From positions 1-32,730 of the forward strand of contig JBMNOI010000033.1 of NCBI GenBank assembly GCA_050942995.1: a stretch of 32,730 bases of DNA. Reading direction: 5' to 3'. The notes beneath the pieces were generated by a model. It did not search any database, was not told the DNA's origin, and saw only the letters and a program-made list of their open reading frames with translations. Source of the DNA: JBMNOI01 sp050942995. Its GTDB lineage: Bacteria > Chloroflexota > Anaerolineae > UBA1429. Shown here piece by piece: positions 25,194-32,730 of the stretch. The position numbers and the translations under genes are program-made. The stretch's first letter is position 1. Each line of letters begins with the position of its first letter.

Positions 25194-25976
25194 CTATCGT
25201 ATCATCTCGTGTGCGCCACGGACCATCTCGTCCACCGTGTGCATCAGCCGGGTGCAAACAGAATAGGCCCGCTGAGCGCTCACCAGGTTGGTCATCTCAT
25301 CCACCATATTGACGTTGCTCGACTCGAGCGCACTACCGATGATCTCGCCCACCAGATTCTCCACACCGCGCACAGCCGGCCCGGAAGCTGCGGTGGGCAA
25401 ATACAGATTGCCCCCGATGCGATCCAGCCCCTGCGGGTTGCGAAAACCGACCAGCCCGATACGCCCGATCTCGCGGTTTTCGGTCACACGGTGGTTATCG
25501 TCGTCGGTGAATGTCACCTGAGCGAACAGGGTGCCATCCGGGTTGACGGTCACGCCATCAGCATCCTGGGGAATTGTGACGGGATCGGCCAGGGGATAAC
25601 CGGCCGTCGTCACCAACTGCCCCGCCGCGTCCACCTGAAAGTGACCGTCCCGCGTATAGGCCGTCGTGCCGTCCGGCAGGCGAATCTCGAAAAAGCCCGG
25701 CCCTTCGATGGCCATATGCCACGACTGGTCCGAGGGAGAGAGAGACCCCTGCGTGTGATCGGCTGTGACGCTCAACACTCGCGCCCCGTGGGCCATCACA
25801 TTCTCTTCACCATCCTGGGTGGCGATCATCAGAGCTTCGCTGAACTGAACGTCACGGTTCTTGAACCCTGTCGTGTGGGCATTGGACAGATTATCGGCGA
25901 TGACGTCCATACGCATCTGATTGGCCAGCATCCCGGTGGATGCCATAGTGAAAAGCGCTCCAATAGATGTGATCAT
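25194..25976 (-). CDS. flgG: flagellar rod/hook-basal body protein, FlgG-type
   Basis: The 260-residue axial rod protein has an N-terminal helix with DVIADNLSNAHTTGFKNRDV (a variant of the ANxxTxGFK rod signature). A central DGTTAYTRDGHFQVDAAGQLV segment is shared by FlgF/FlgG. The C-terminal helix LVSAQRAYSVCTRLMHTVDEM completes the family pattern. GGAAGGG lies about 6 bases upstream. It follows a second, paralogous rod protein by 17 bases. In Firmicutes such a pair is called FlhO/FlhP. Calling this one FlgG and the upstream one FlgF is based on resemblance and could be reversed. Confidence 0.85.
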   Translation of the reverse strand: MITSIGALFTMASTGMLANQMRMDVIADNLSNAHTTGFKNRDVQFSEALMIATQDGEENVMAHGARVLSVTADHTQGSLSPSDQSWHMAIEGPGFFEIRLPDGTTAYTRDGHFQVDAAGQLVTTAGYPLADPVTIPQDADGVTVNPDGTLFAQVTFTDDDNHRVTENREIGRIGLVGFRNPQGLDRIGGNLYLPTAASGPAVRGVENLVGEIIGSALESSNVNMVDEMTNLVSAQRAYSVCTRLMHTVDEMVRGAHEMIR

Positions 25977-25993
25977 CTCATCCCTTCCTTTGC

Positions 25994-26716
25994 CTACACC
26001 CGCCCGAGATCGTTCACCGTCTGGCGCATCAGTTCATCCGATTGTTGCACCAAACGCTGATTGAGCTGATAGAGTCGCGATAGGGCGATCAGGCGGGTCA
26101 TATCGCGGGTCAGGTCGGTATTCGAGTTCTCCAATCGTCCCTGATGCACCTGGGTCTCGGCGGCAGCGCGCGCTCCGGCGTCGGCCCCGGCTCTGAAATA
26201 GGTCCCGCCGACCCGCTCCAGCGCATCGAGATTGTCAAACTCGACCAGATCCAGCATGCCGACGGGCTGTTCATTCACCAGCACCTGGCCCGTCTCCAGA
26301 ATCTGAACTCGTCCGGGCGGCAGATCCAGCGGGCCGCCCATTCCCATCACCTCGCGTCCATCGGGCATAATCAGGCGCCCGTCGGCGTTCAGCTCCATAC
26401 GTCCGGCGCGAGTATAGAGGTCGCCCTCCTCACCGGCCACCCGCAAGAACCCGGGGCCGCTGAGGGCGACGTCCAGCTCGTGATTCGTCAATTGCAGAAA
26501 TCCCTGAGCGAAATCGGTCTCGGGCATCGCGCTCACACCGTCACCGGGGAGCGCCGGGCGTTCACCCTCGTCACGCAGCGCCTGAAACTCTAAAAAGACG
26601 CCCTTGAACCCTTTGTATCCCACGGTAGAGGCGTTGGTCAGATTGTGCCCCACACGGACCTGTTCGACCATGCCCGCCACCATGCCGGATACGGCTCGAT
26701 ACAGACTGTGAATCAT
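25994..26716 (-). CDS. flgF: flagellar rod/hook-basal body protein, FlgF-type
   Basis: The 240-residue paralogue of the downstream FlgG-type protein has N-terminal VGHNLTNASTVGYKGFKGVF, central GDLYTRAGRMELNADGRL and a C-terminal helix ending QRLVQQSDELMRQTVN. It is expected in the proximal rod. GGGAGG lies upstream of ATG 26716. Its start overlaps the stop of the sigma-28 fusion gene as ATGA, so its translation is probably coupled to that gene's C-terminal end. Confidence 0.85.
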   Translation of the reverse strand: MIHSLYRAVSGMVAGMVEQVRVGHNLTNASTVGYKGFKGVFLEFQALRDEGERPALPGDGVSAMPETDFAQGFLQLTNHELDVALSGPGFLRVAGEEGDLYTRAGRMELNADGRLIMPDGREVMGMGGPLDLPPGRVQILETGQVLVNEQPVGMLDLVEFDNLDALERVGGTYFRAGADAGARAAAETQVHQGRLENSNTDLTRDMTRLIALSRLYQLNQRLVQQSDELMRQTVNDLGRV

Positions 26717-28338
26717 AGCCGACCTCCCTTGTTCGGCTTGCCGACCAGGCAATAGCCGAACAACCCGCTACCCAGAACGATGAGCAATCCCAGCGCGATC
26801 CCTATTCCATCCACCGGAAACGGGTCTTTGCCTCCGGTGACGGGCAGCAATCGGGGAGCCACGTCATCGGTCGGCGCTGTGAGCGGCGAATCCACCGGCG
26901 CCCCGGCATCTGTCACGGCCTCACCCTCTTCCGCCGGCACCACCCCACCCGGCACGGCGGCGGGCAAGTTGGGGATCACCTGCATATTGGGGAACACCCC
27001 GGCCAGGGCGCGTTTCTCATCGGGCGCAGGATCTGTATCCGACGACGGTTCGGCCGTAATCACCAGGAAACGGTATTCCAGCACCGGCAGGTCCTGACGA
27101 TAATACTCGGCCGATGCCGCCCCGGATTCGTCGACCTCAAAGGTGCCCACACTGATCATCCGCTGACGATCCTCTGCCGGCACCAGCCAGACCTCGTACT
27201 GCACATCATCGCGTGATGGCAATCCCGTGACCTGGAGGTTCAGATAGCCCTCGCCGATGTTGACATAGGCCTCGCCCTCGGCTTCCAGATTGCCCCAACT
27301 CGACACCTCGGGCAGATACCCCAGATACACCGTTACGCCGGTGCCGTTGGCCAGCGCCACATACGGCCCCATCGCCATGAGCGCCAGGCCGAGCAGCAGG
27401 ACGAGCAACCCCGCTATCGCGCCGGGGCGACGCCGACCCTTTGAATTCTCTCTATCCATCGTCCGCGAACCCGAAACGGCGGGCCAGTGGGTGGCCGCCA
27501 CACGTTCTTCTGGACGGCCGGTCTGAGCGATATGCGCTGTAGATGCGTTCTGTTCCTTTGGCGGCATCAGGTAACCGTCTCGCCTCATGATGGCTCGTAG
27601 CCCCAGAACAGCCTGAGCATGGAGCTGACTCACCCGTGATTCAGATACGTCCATTACTTCTCCGATCTCTTTCATCGTTAGCTCTTCGACATAGTAAAGG
27701 GCCAGCACAAGGCGCTGCCGATCGGGCAGATCTCCCACCGCTTGCTCCAGCGCCTCGCACAGCTCTGTGCGATCCAGTGAATGCGCCGGCTCGGTATCCT
27801 CCGACGCCCGCAGCACATCCTGTAAGGAATAATCCGCATCACTATCATATCGCGGTTCGTCCAGCGAACAGATCTCCAGGCTGGCATCCATCATCGTCTG
27901 CTGCACCTGATCCGGAGAGAGGTTCATATACTCGGCCAGCCGGGCCTCGGTCGGAACCCTTCCCTCATCGAGTGCGATCTCGGCCATGGCCGCGTGTAGA
28001 TCGCGCACCCGCTGGCGTGCCGTGCGCGGCAGCAAATCGCGCGCCCGCAACGCATCGAGGATCTGCCCGCGAATGCGATGGACCGCATAGGTCGATAGCG
28101 CAATGCCACGATCGGGGTCAAAACGATCGATGGCATCGATCAGCCCGATGATGCCCTCACCCACCAGATCGTCACGATCGATCGCATGCCATTGAGTGAT
28201 GCCCAATCGATTGACCACCCACTGCACCAGGTCCAGACACTGGATCACCAGTTGCTCGCGAATCGCCGGATCACGGGTGGCCGCATATCGGGCCCACAAT
28301 TCCTCCTGTCGGGTTGGAGATCGAGTCATATCTGTCAT
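26713..28338 (-). CDS. fliA: sigma-28 (FliA) fused to a membrane-anchored RskA-like domain with LPVTG tail
   Basis: One uninterrupted frame of 541 residues. Residues 1-255 are a full sigma-28: region 2 (DLVGEGIIGLIDAIDRFDP, then STYAVHRIRGQILDALRARD), region 3 (VPTEARLAEYMNLS) and region 4 (LPDRQRLVLALYYVEELTMK, then VSESRVSQLHAQAV). A polar linker (about 256-304) leads to a hydrophobic helix (305-330). An external-type domain (about 340-447) resembles RskA C-terminal domains, with YEVWLVPAE, ISVGTFEVDESG and FLVITAEPSSDTDP. Then come a Pro/Ala-rich stalk, LPVTG (498-502), a second hydrophobic helix (509-533) and the tail KPNKGGRL. ATG 28338 has GGCAGGAG upstream. An internal ATG at 27459 could start the membrane part alone but lacks a clear Shine-Dalgarno. 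The stop overlaps flgF (ATGA). A lost stop between two former genes cannot be excluded. Confidence 0.75.
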   Translation of the reverse strand: MTDMTRSPTRQEELWARYAATRDPAIREQLVIQCLDLVQWVVNRLGITQWHAIDRDDLVGEGIIGLIDAIDRFDPDRGIALSTYAVHRIRGQILDALRARDLLPRTARQRVRDLHAAMAEIALDEGRVPTEARLAEYMNLSPDQVQQTMMDASLEICSLDEPRYDSDADYSLQDVLRASEDTEPAHSLDRTELCEALEQAVGDLPDRQRLVLALYYVEELTMKEIGEVMDVSESRVSQLHAQAVLGLRAIMRRDGYLMPPKEQNASTAHIAQTGRPEERVAATHWPAVSGSRTMDRENSKGRRRPGAIAGLLVLLLGLALMAMGPYVALANGTGVTVYLGYLPEVSSWGNLEAEGEAYVNIGEGYLNLQVTGLPSRDDVQYEVWLVPAEDRQRMISVGTFEVDESGAASAEYYRQDLPVLEYRFLVITAEPSSDTDPAPDEKRALAGVFPNMQVIPNLPAAVPGGVVPAEEGEAVTDAGAPVDSPLTAPTDDVAPRLLPVTGGKDPFPVDGIGIALGLLIVLGSGLFGYCLVGKPNKGGRL

Positions 28339-28388
28339 CGTTTCACTCCTGCCTCTCAGAGGAGGCATGGATTATGTCCGGTTCATTG

Positions 28389-28679
28389 CTATCCCTGCGC
28401 CTCTTCTTCGCCATCCTGCGAGGGCGCATCTTCTTTGGAGGAGGGATTGCTCATCAGAAGAAAGGCGCCGATGCTCCAACCGATCAACCCCAGTACGCCC
28501 ATCGTCGCCACACTGCGCAATCCGGCCGTCAGTAGCGCGGCGCCCGAGTGCATCGAAAGCACCAGTACAATGGCACCGGCCATCAACGCCGTCTGCCATG
28601 TCAGCTTGAGCGCCAGCCGGCATATCTCCAGCACATCCGCGTCGGGGGGTTCTGTTCCCGGATGGGTAATGCTGCTCAT
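28389..28679 (-). CDS. small two-helix membrane protein of unknown function
   Basis: The 96-residue protein has two predicted transmembrane helices (about 28-47, ALMAGAIVLVLS, and 57-76, VATMGVLGLIGWSIGAFLLM) and an acidic C-terminal tail (EDAPSQDGEEEAQG). GGAGGAG precedes the ATG by about 6 bases. It lies 19 bases after flhA and 50 bases before fliA. This is where many flagellar operons carry flhF/flhG, but it resembles neither. I do not recognise a family. Operon position suggests a motility-related or sigma-partner role, which is inference only. Confidence 0.75.
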   Translation of the reverse strand: MSSITHPGTEPPDADVLEICRLALKLTWQTALMAGAIVLVLSMHSGAALLTAGLRSVATMGVLGLIGWSIGAFLLMSNPSSKEDAPSQDGEEEAQG

Positions 28680-28698
28680 CTAGGCTCCTCCTCGTCCA

Positions 28699-30789
28699 CT
28701 ATCTATGGTTGTTCGTCCCCGCTTCGGCGACAGGATTCATGTTCACCACACAATGGGCCTGCACCTCCACGTGGGGCGATACTTCGTTGTATGATAGAAC
28801 GATCAGGTTCGGCAGCGCGCGCTCGACGAATCGCGCCAGCGCCAGCCGCACCTCGGAGGCACAGAGCAGCACCGGTTGATGGCCTTCCCGTGCCAGCGCC
28901 TCCATCGATTCTCCAATACTCATCAACAGATGCTGCGCCAGGGTGGGCTCGAGGCGCAGATGCACGCCCTGATGGATCGTCTCCGACAGATGCGCCTCGG
29001 TAGCCGGGTCCATCGTCGCCACATGGAGCACCCCCTCCTCGGCACATTGATCCGATATCGCATAGGACAGCGCGCGCCGCACCATCTCGCTCAAGACGGC
29101 GGGATCTTTGGTGCTTCCGACGTGACGCCCCAACGTCTCCAGAATCGTCGAGAGGTCGCGAATCGAGATGCGCTCACGCAACAGGTTGCGCAGCACCTCT
29201 TGCAGCTCGGGCAGCGTCAACCGATCGGGAATCAGATCGTTCACCGTCGCCGGGCTGGCCTTCTTCTGGTGATCCAGCAGCTCCTGCACATCCTGCAAAC
29301 TGAGGAGTTGTGGCGCGTGATGCTTGATGATCTCAGAGAGATGGGTGATGAGCACCGAGAGCGCGTCGACGACGGTATAGCCAAACAACTCGGCCTGCTG
29401 GCGCGTCTCGTCGTCAACCCACCATGCCGGCAAACCAAAGGCCGGCTCGGTCGTGGCGATTCCCTCTAGCTCTGGCGCATCGGGCTGCACCGGCATGGCC
29501 AGAAATCGGCCCGGTATCAGCTCACCCCGCCCCACCATGGCGCCGCGCAGACGAACGGCATACTGATTGCGGGTCAGACGCAGATTGTCGGTGATCCGAA
29601 TCTTGGGCAGAATAAAGCCCAGCTCCATCGCCAGCTGCCGACGCAGAGCCATGATGCGCGAAGAGAGGTTGTCCTCACGCGACTCGTCCACCAAAGAGAT
29701 GAGGCCAAAGCCCAGCTCGATCGTCATGGGGTCGACCTGCAGTAGCGACTTGATCGATTCGGGCTCCTCAACCGTCGACGGCCCCGTCGCCTCACCGGAT
29801 TGGGGTAATGCCGCCAACGCCTGCGATTCGCGCCGCCGCAAGACCATCCCCAACGCGCCCAACGCCACCGCAAGGCCCATCACCGAGGGCTTGGGGATGC
29901 CCGGCAGCAGGGCAAACAGCGCCAGAAACCCCGCCACGGCAAACAGGGCATTGGGGTTGGCAAGCTGCCGCGCCACATCAGCGCCCAGCGAGTCGTCGGA
30001 CATGGAGCGGGTGACGATGAGGCCCGTCGCCGCCGAGATCAACAGTGAGGGGATCTGTGTGACGAGCCCCTGCCCGACGGTGAGCAGGGTGTAGGTCTGC
30101 AACGCCTCGATGATGTCCATATCGAGCTGCACCAGACCGATGATAAAGCCGCCCACCACATTGACGACGACGATGACGATGCTGGCGATGGCATCGCCCT
30201 TGACGAACTTGGTCGCGCCGTCCATTGAGCCATAAAAGTCCGCCTCCTGCTCCACCATACGGCGGCGATTTCGCGCCTCCTCCTCGTCGATCAGGCCGCT
30301 ATTCAGGTCGGCGTCCACGCTGAGCTGCTTGCCCGGCATGGCGTCCAGGGTAAAGCGGGCGGCCACCTCGGCCACGCGCCCGGCCCCGTTGGTGATGACC
30401 AGAAACTGGATCACCAGCAGCATCACAAAGACGACAAAGCCCACCACATAGTTACCCCCCACCACCAGGCCGCCGAATACGGCGATGACCCGCCCGGCCT
30501 GAGCCTGAGACAGGATCATGCGGCTGGCCGAGACGTTCAGCCCCAGGCGAAACAGGGTGATGATGAGCAACAGCGACGGAAACACCGAAAACTGGAGCGG
30601 GTGCGTCACATACATCGAGATGAGCAGAATCAAAAAGGCGATCCCGGCATTCAGCACCAGCAGGATATCCAGCAAGAACGGCGGCAACGGCGTGATCATC
30701 ATGGCGATCGTCATGGCCAGCGCCAGGGCGACGAACACGTCGTTGAACTGGGTTGTCTTGCCTCGATTGGTCAGCGATGCCACACTCAT
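28699..30789 (-). CDS. flhA: flagellar type III export gate protein FlhA
   Basis: FlhA forms the nonameric export-gate ring in the inner membrane and docks chaperone-substrate complexes with its cytoplasmic domain. The 696-residue product has about eight N-terminal transmembrane helices. The FHIPEP signature is clear (RVAEVAARFTLDAMPGKQLS, with QL for QM), with LNVSASR upstream of it and a soluble C-terminal domain from about 330. CGGAG lies upstream. Its ATG overlaps the flhB stop (ATGA). Confidence 0.97.
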   Translation of the reverse strand: MSVASLTNRGKTTQFNDVFVALALAMTIAMMITPLPPFLLDILLVLNAGIAFLILLISMYVTHPLQFSVFPSLLLIITLFRLGLNVSASRMILSQAQAGRVIAVFGGLVVGGNYVVGFVVFVMLLVIQFLVITNGAGRVAEVAARFTLDAMPGKQLSVDADLNSGLIDEEEARNRRRMVEQEADFYGSMDGATKFVKGDAIASIVIVVVNVVGGFIIGLVQLDMDIIEALQTYTLLTVGQGLVTQIPSLLISAATGLIVTRSMSDDSLGADVARQLANPNALFAVAGFLALFALLPGIPKPSVMGLAVALGALGMVLRRRESQALAALPQSGEATGPSTVEEPESIKSLLQVDPMTIELGFGLISLVDESREDNLSSRIMALRRQLAMELGFILPKIRITDNLRLTRNQYAVRLRGAMVGRGELIPGRFLAMPVQPDAPELEGIATTEPAFGLPAWWVDDETRQQAELFGYTVVDALSVLITHLSEIIKHHAPQLLSLQDVQELLDHQKKASPATVNDLIPDRLTLPELQEVLRNLLRERISIRDLSTILETLGRHVGSTKDPAVLSEMVRRALSYAISDQCAEEGVLHVATMDPATEAHLSETIHQGVHLRLEPTLAQHLLMSIGESMEALAREGHQPVLLCASEVRLALARFVERALPNLIVLSYNEVSPHVEVQAHCVVNMNPVAEAGTNNHR

Positions 30790-31844
30790 CTACGCACTCC
30801 GGTCTTTTTCAGGCTATACACAAAGGCCAGCACACCGGCCACGGCGTCGTACAGATCCACCGGGATCTCGTTGCCGATCTCGACATTGCGATAGAGCGCC
30901 CGGGCCAGCGGCGGGTTGGCGACCAGCGGCACGCGGTGCTCTCGCGCCGTCTCTTTGATTCGCTCGGCCATGAGCCGCTGCCCCTTGGCCACCACCACCG
31001 GCGCCCGCATCTTTTTCATGTCGTACTTGATCGCCACCGCCACGTGGACGGGGTTGGTGATTACGGCGTCGGCATGGGGCACGTCGGCCATCATCCGGCT
31101 CTGGGCGAGCATGCGTTGCTGCCGCCGCAGGCGGCTCCGCATCTGCGGGTTACCCTCGGACTGACGCATGTCGTCGATCACTTCCTGTCGCGTCATGCGC
31201 AGCCCCTGCAACCATTCGCGGCGCTGCCATAAATAGTCGGCGACGGCCAGCGCCATAAGAGTCGCCGATGTGCGCAACGCCAGGTCCAGCGCCAGCTTGC
31301 CCCACACATGCAGGGCGTAATAGAGATCGTGCTGCGGCCCCGAGAGAAAAAGCTCGATAGCCTTCCGAATGCCGTCATAGGCCACACCGCCGATAATGGC
31401 ACACTTGACCACTGCCTTGAGCAGGTCAAAGGCTCCGCGCGCCGAACAGATCCGCCTGAGCGCCCCGAACGGGTTGAGCCGTGAGAAGCTGGGCTTGAGC
31501 GTCTCGAAAGAGAGCAGCAACCCGGTCTGCCCTATGTTCGAGACCACACCGGCGATCATGATGATGACAAAAAAGGGGAGCACGGCCAGCCCGACATGGC
31601 GGGCCCAGCCCATCCACAGGGCCGAAAACGCCGGCCGGGTCATCTCCATCGTCGCTATGCCGGCAAAGCTCTGCCGCGTCATCTGCGTCATCTGTCGAAC
31701 CATGTTGCCCATCAGCGGCCCCAACACCCAAAAGGCCACCACCAGCCCCGCGGCCGTACATATTTCGGTGCTCTTGGCCACCTGCCCTTTGCGTCGGGCC
31801 TCGGCCAATCGTCTTGGTGTGGGTTGTTCGGTCTTTTCCGCCAT
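30786..31844 (-). CDS. flhB: flagellar export switch protein FlhB with variant NPVH cleavage motif
   Basis: FlhB switches export from rod/hook to filament substrates after autocleavage between Asn and Pro of NPTH. The 352-residue protein has the typical start (EKTEQPTPRRLAEARRKGQV), four membrane helices and the C-terminal switch domain (ADVPHADAVIT, then IKYDMKKMRAPVVVAKG). The cleavage motif reads N264-P265-V266-H267 (31055-31044), with Val replacing the normally invariant Thr. The Shine-Dalgarno is weak (AGGACGGA). The start is 10 bases after the fliR stop. Confidence 0.96.
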   Translation of the reverse strand: MAEKTEQPTPRRLAEARRKGQVAKSTEICTAAGLVVAFWVLGPLMGNMVRQMTQMTRQSFAGIATMEMTRPAFSALWMGWARHVGLAVLPFFVIIMIAGVVSNIGQTGLLLSFETLKPSFSRLNPFGALRRICSARGAFDLLKAVVKCAIIGGVAYDGIRKAIELFLSGPQHDLYYALHVWGKLALDLALRTSATLMALAVADYLWQRREWLQGLRMTRQEVIDDMRQSEGNPQMRSRLRRQQRMLAQSRMMADVPHADAVITNPVHVAVAIKYDMKKMRAPVVVAKGQRLMAERIKETAREHRVPLVANPPLARALYRNVEIGNEIPVDLYDAVAGVLAFVYSLKKTGVRR

Positions 31845-31854
31845 TCATTCCGTC

Positions 31855-32625
31855 CTACGGCAAGATCAGCACCAGCATATCAAAGGCCACATCAGAGAGC
31901 CTGGCGCCCATGGTGCTCACCATCCAGGGCAGCGCAATGACTACCGCCACCATGCTCAACCCCATCTTGAGGGGCAACCCCACAAAAAAGACCTGAATCT
32001 GGGGCACGGCCCGGGCGACGATGGCCAGCGCCAGGTCGACCAGCAACAGCGTACACAGGATGGGAAAGGCGAACACCAGCGCCGTGCGAAACAACAGGCC
32101 CGACATCTCGATCAGCCGCTCTAGCACCACCGGGCCCAGATTGAGCTGCCCGATCGCCACCACCTCAAAGCTCCGCTGCATGCCGGCGATGAGCCAGTGA
32201 TGCCCGTCGATGATCAAAAAGACCAACGGAATGAGCAGGGTGTAGATGGTTTCCAGCGACGAACCCTGCTGCCCCATGATCTGTGCCAGCGCCGGATTCA
32301 CGCCGCTGGCCCCGCGAAAGCCGCTCTGCAGTCCCAGGAACGAGACGCCCATCTGCAATGCGTAGAATATGAGGCTGCTGGTAAAGCCGATGAGCAGGCC
32401 GGTGAGCGTCTCCAGCGTGGTGCTCATCGCCAGTGTAGCCGCGCTCACCGCCTCTGCCGGCACCTCTTGCATGGGGGCTAGCAACCCGGCCAGGGCAACT
32501 GCCAGCCCCACCCGCACCATCGACGGATACAGACTGGTCCCCAGCACCGGCGCCGTCATAATGATGCCCAGCACGCGCACGAACACCAGAAAGAATATCT
32601 GCGTCTGGGCGATGGTCCACGGCAT
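31855..32625 (-). CDS. fliR: flagellar export apparatus protein FliR
   Basis: FliR is part of the FliPQR export gate embedded in the membrane at the basal body. The 256-residue protein is highly hydrophobic with about six helices, and shows FVRVLGIIMTAPVLG and LQSGFRGASGVNPALAQ. ATG 32625 is chosen because AGGAGG lies 9 bases upstream. An in-frame start 19 codons earlier adds a non-family polar leader overlapping fliQ. It lies 13 bases after the fliQ stop. Confidence 0.93.
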   Translation of the reverse strand: MPWTIAQTQIFFLVFVRVLGIIMTAPVLGTSLYPSMVRVGLAVALAGLLAPMQEVPAEAVSAATLAMSTTLETLTGLLIGFTSSLIFYALQMGVSFLGLQSGFRGASGVNPALAQIMGQQGSSLETIYTLLIPLVFLIIDGHHWLIAGMQRSFEVVAIGQLNLGPVVLERLIEMSGLLFRTALVFAFPILCTLLLVDLALAIVARAVPQIQVFFVGLPLKMGLSMVAVVIALPWMVSTMGARLSDVAFDMLVLILP

Positions 32626-32638
32626 AACAACCTGCCTC

Positions 32639-32730
32639 CTATGCCGCGAAATGAGCGAGGCTGGTAAAGAGCTTTTCCGCAAAGCGCAACATGTTCTGCA
32701 ACATCCACGAGCCCAAAAGCGCCAGCACCA
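32639..32730 (-). CDS. fliQ: FliQ, C-terminal end only (5' part outside the window)
   Basis: Reading leftward from the window edge, the visible frame encodes LALLGSWMLQNMLRFAEKLF and nine more residues before a TAG at 32641-32639. This matches the C-terminal end of FliQ (a final helix ending around PWMLxxLxxFxxxLF). The position directly before fliR is the universal fliP-fliQ-fliR order. Only 29 residues are seen. Confidence 0.75.
   Translation of the reverse strand, partial: VLALLGSWMLQNMLRFAEKLFTSLAHFAA

Noticed and set aside
1..32730. CRISPR arrays, insertion sequences, tRNA or rRNA genes
   Set aside because: None recognised. There are no regularly spaced repeats, no transposase-like frames and no tRNA-like cloverleaf that I could support.

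Overview
The window reads as a GC-rich bacterial chromosome segment in three blocks. The flagellar block has the order common in monoderm (Gram-positive-type) flagellates: fliQ-fliR-flhB-flhA, then fliA, then flgM-flgN-flgK-flgL-fliW-csrA. One product ends in an LPVTG-type anchor. There is also a bacterial glutaminyl-tRNA synthetase. Together these suggest a single-membraned bacterium, possibly a Chloroflexota (Anaerolineae-like) lineage. That placement is inference; no rRNA or other clear taxonomic marker is present. Block 1 (1-5306): lon, with a structured 5' leader and a symmetric terminator; an AlbA_2/Schlafen-type regulator with an HATPase_c_4 (RecG-like) domain; and a convergent HTH-WYL regulator. 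Block 2 (5492-18081): a carbohydrate catabolic cluster. It holds a GH63-like glycosidase that appears broken at both ends, a formylglycine-type sulfatase, four Gfo/Idh/MocA oxidoreductases, an FGGY sugar kinase on the opposite strand, and three TIM-barrel sugar isomerase/epimerase-like proteins, two of which are paralogues. Several intergenic gaps contain GC-rich inverted repeats. The divergent kinase/isomerase intergenic region carries a LacI-family-like operator and a perfect 15-bp palindrome around a candidate promoter. The likely theme is release of sugar units from a sulfated or otherwise modified glycan, followed by oxidation, isomerisation and phosphorylation. The substrate cannot be read from the sequence, and no transporter lies in the window. 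Block 3 (18532-32730): glnS and an OmpR-type response regulator on the plus strand, then a long minus-strand flagellar locus. It begins at the right edge with fliQ (partial), fliR, flhB and flhA, a small two-helix membrane protein, the sigma-28 gene, and two FlgF/FlgG rod-hook proteins. A second unit (flgM, flgN, flgK, flgL, fliW, csrA) is preceded by a good sigma-28 promoter candidate. The most unusual object is the sigma-28 (FliA) gene. Its reading frame continues without a stop into a transmembrane helix, an extracytoplasmic domain resembling the C-terminal domain of the anti-sigma factor RskA, a Pro/Ala-rich stalk, an LPVTG motif, a second hydrophobic helix and a basic tail. If translated as written, it is a membrane-tethered and possibly wall-anchored flagellar sigma factor. 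A soluble anti-sigma factor (FlgM) and the FliW-CsrA switch are encoded in the same locus. The main competing explanation is two adjacent genes whose separating stop was lost, in evolution or through a sequencing error.
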